Assembly (NCBI RefSeq): GCF_000479005.1 | Contig: NZ_AWXC01000062.1 | Coordinates: forward strand, 62,001-126,000 | Reading direction: 5' to 3' | Length of the DNA stretch: 64,000 nucleotides | Source of the DNA: Prevotella sp. BV3P1 | GTDB lineage: Bacteria; Bacteroidota; Bacteroidia; Bacteroidales; Bacteroidaceae | In this document: positions 63,919-64,000 of the stretch, one piece after another | Layout of the letters: each line of letters begins with the position of its first letter | How positions within the stretch are numbered: position 1 is the first letter of the stretch | Position numbers and translations under genes: made by a program | The notes under the pieces: model-generated | Database searches by the model: none | What the model was told of the DNA's origin: nothing | What the model saw: the letters and a program-made list of their open reading frames with translations, nothing else

Positions 63919-64000
63919 TTAAATGCTCAATTCATCAAGAACTTTGATGAGTTTTCGGTCAAATGGCTTATCGCTTCTGATAGCTTCTACCAGCGGAATG
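63919..64000 (-). CDS. C-terminal end of an unidentified gene (5' part outside window)
   Basis: A - strand frame runs in from the right edge for 26 codons (ending KPFDRKLIKVLDELSI) and stops 150 bases before atpD. Too short to identify. Orientation is the same as the ATP synthase operon. Confidence 0.5.
   Translation of the reverse strand, partial: IPLVEAIRSDKPFDRKLIKVLDELSI

Overview
The window reads as chromosomal DNA of a Bacteroidales bacterium, most likely a Prevotella-type (Prevotellaceae) organism. This rests on protein families rather than database matches: a DUF5686 outer-membrane protein, an OmpP1/FadL porin, DUF4301 and DUF1015 proteins, pyrophosphate-dependent phosphofructokinase together with pyruvate phosphate dikinase, a lysine-type phosphoglycerate dehydrogenase, and an F-type ATPase operon in the order atpD-C-I-B-E-F-H-A-G. 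Several promoters match the Bacteroidetes pattern TTTG, 19-20 bp, TAnnTTTG. Shine-Dalgarno sequences are mostly absent, as usual for the phylum.

Layout. 1-5 kb: the 3' end of yidC, an S9 peptidase and an MFS transporter on the + strand, closed by a strong bidirectional terminator. 5-8 kb: a Tyr/Trp-rich secreted protein and an OmpP1/FadL porin on the - strand, then prmA. 8.7-12 kb: a small disturbed island with a frameshifted IS5-type transposase remnant, a zinc-ribbon/DUF805 protein, a possible gene remnant, a complete IS30-family element and a 22-bp repeat array. 12-21 kb: GH25 lysozyme, PPi-phosphofructokinase, an acyltransferase/amidase pair and a YgiQ radical-SAM protein. 21-26 kb: an operon ftsY-rimO-HU-(HU-TM-LysM)-GH43. 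26-31 kb: two repeat families, then the serine operon serC-serA-DUF1015-yigZ. 31-38 kb: a TPR/DEAD-helicase pair, gyrA with a TPR gene, and a thioesterase. 38-44 kb: DUF5686, then a four-gene lipid cluster (pgpA, gtrA, CDP-alcohol phosphotransferase, PAP2) resembling the inositol-lipid locus of Bacteroides. 44-56 kb: a hemerythrin-LuxR regulator, DUF4301, a Rel-type (p)ppGpp synthetase, MATE, rmuC, a low-molecular-weight phosphatase, ppdK and tRNA-Ser(CGA). 56-64 kb: the ATP synthase operon and the end of one more gene.

How the parts fit. Most genes are housekeeping: membrane insertion, translation-factor modification, SRP receptor, gyrase, ATP synthase, serine synthesis and PPi-linked glycolysis. 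Less ordinary items are a predicted nucleoid-to-cell-wall tether (HU domain, one membrane helix, LysM) co-transcribed with ftsY; a one-protein iron sensor/regulator (ScdA_N-like segment, hemerythrin, LuxR helix-turn-helix); a Rel protein whose hydrolase site has lost its metal ligands; and a family of intergenic arrays with an exact 22-bp period at four separate loci. I cannot run searches, so family names rest on motifs and recalled families, and novelty is not established for any of them.
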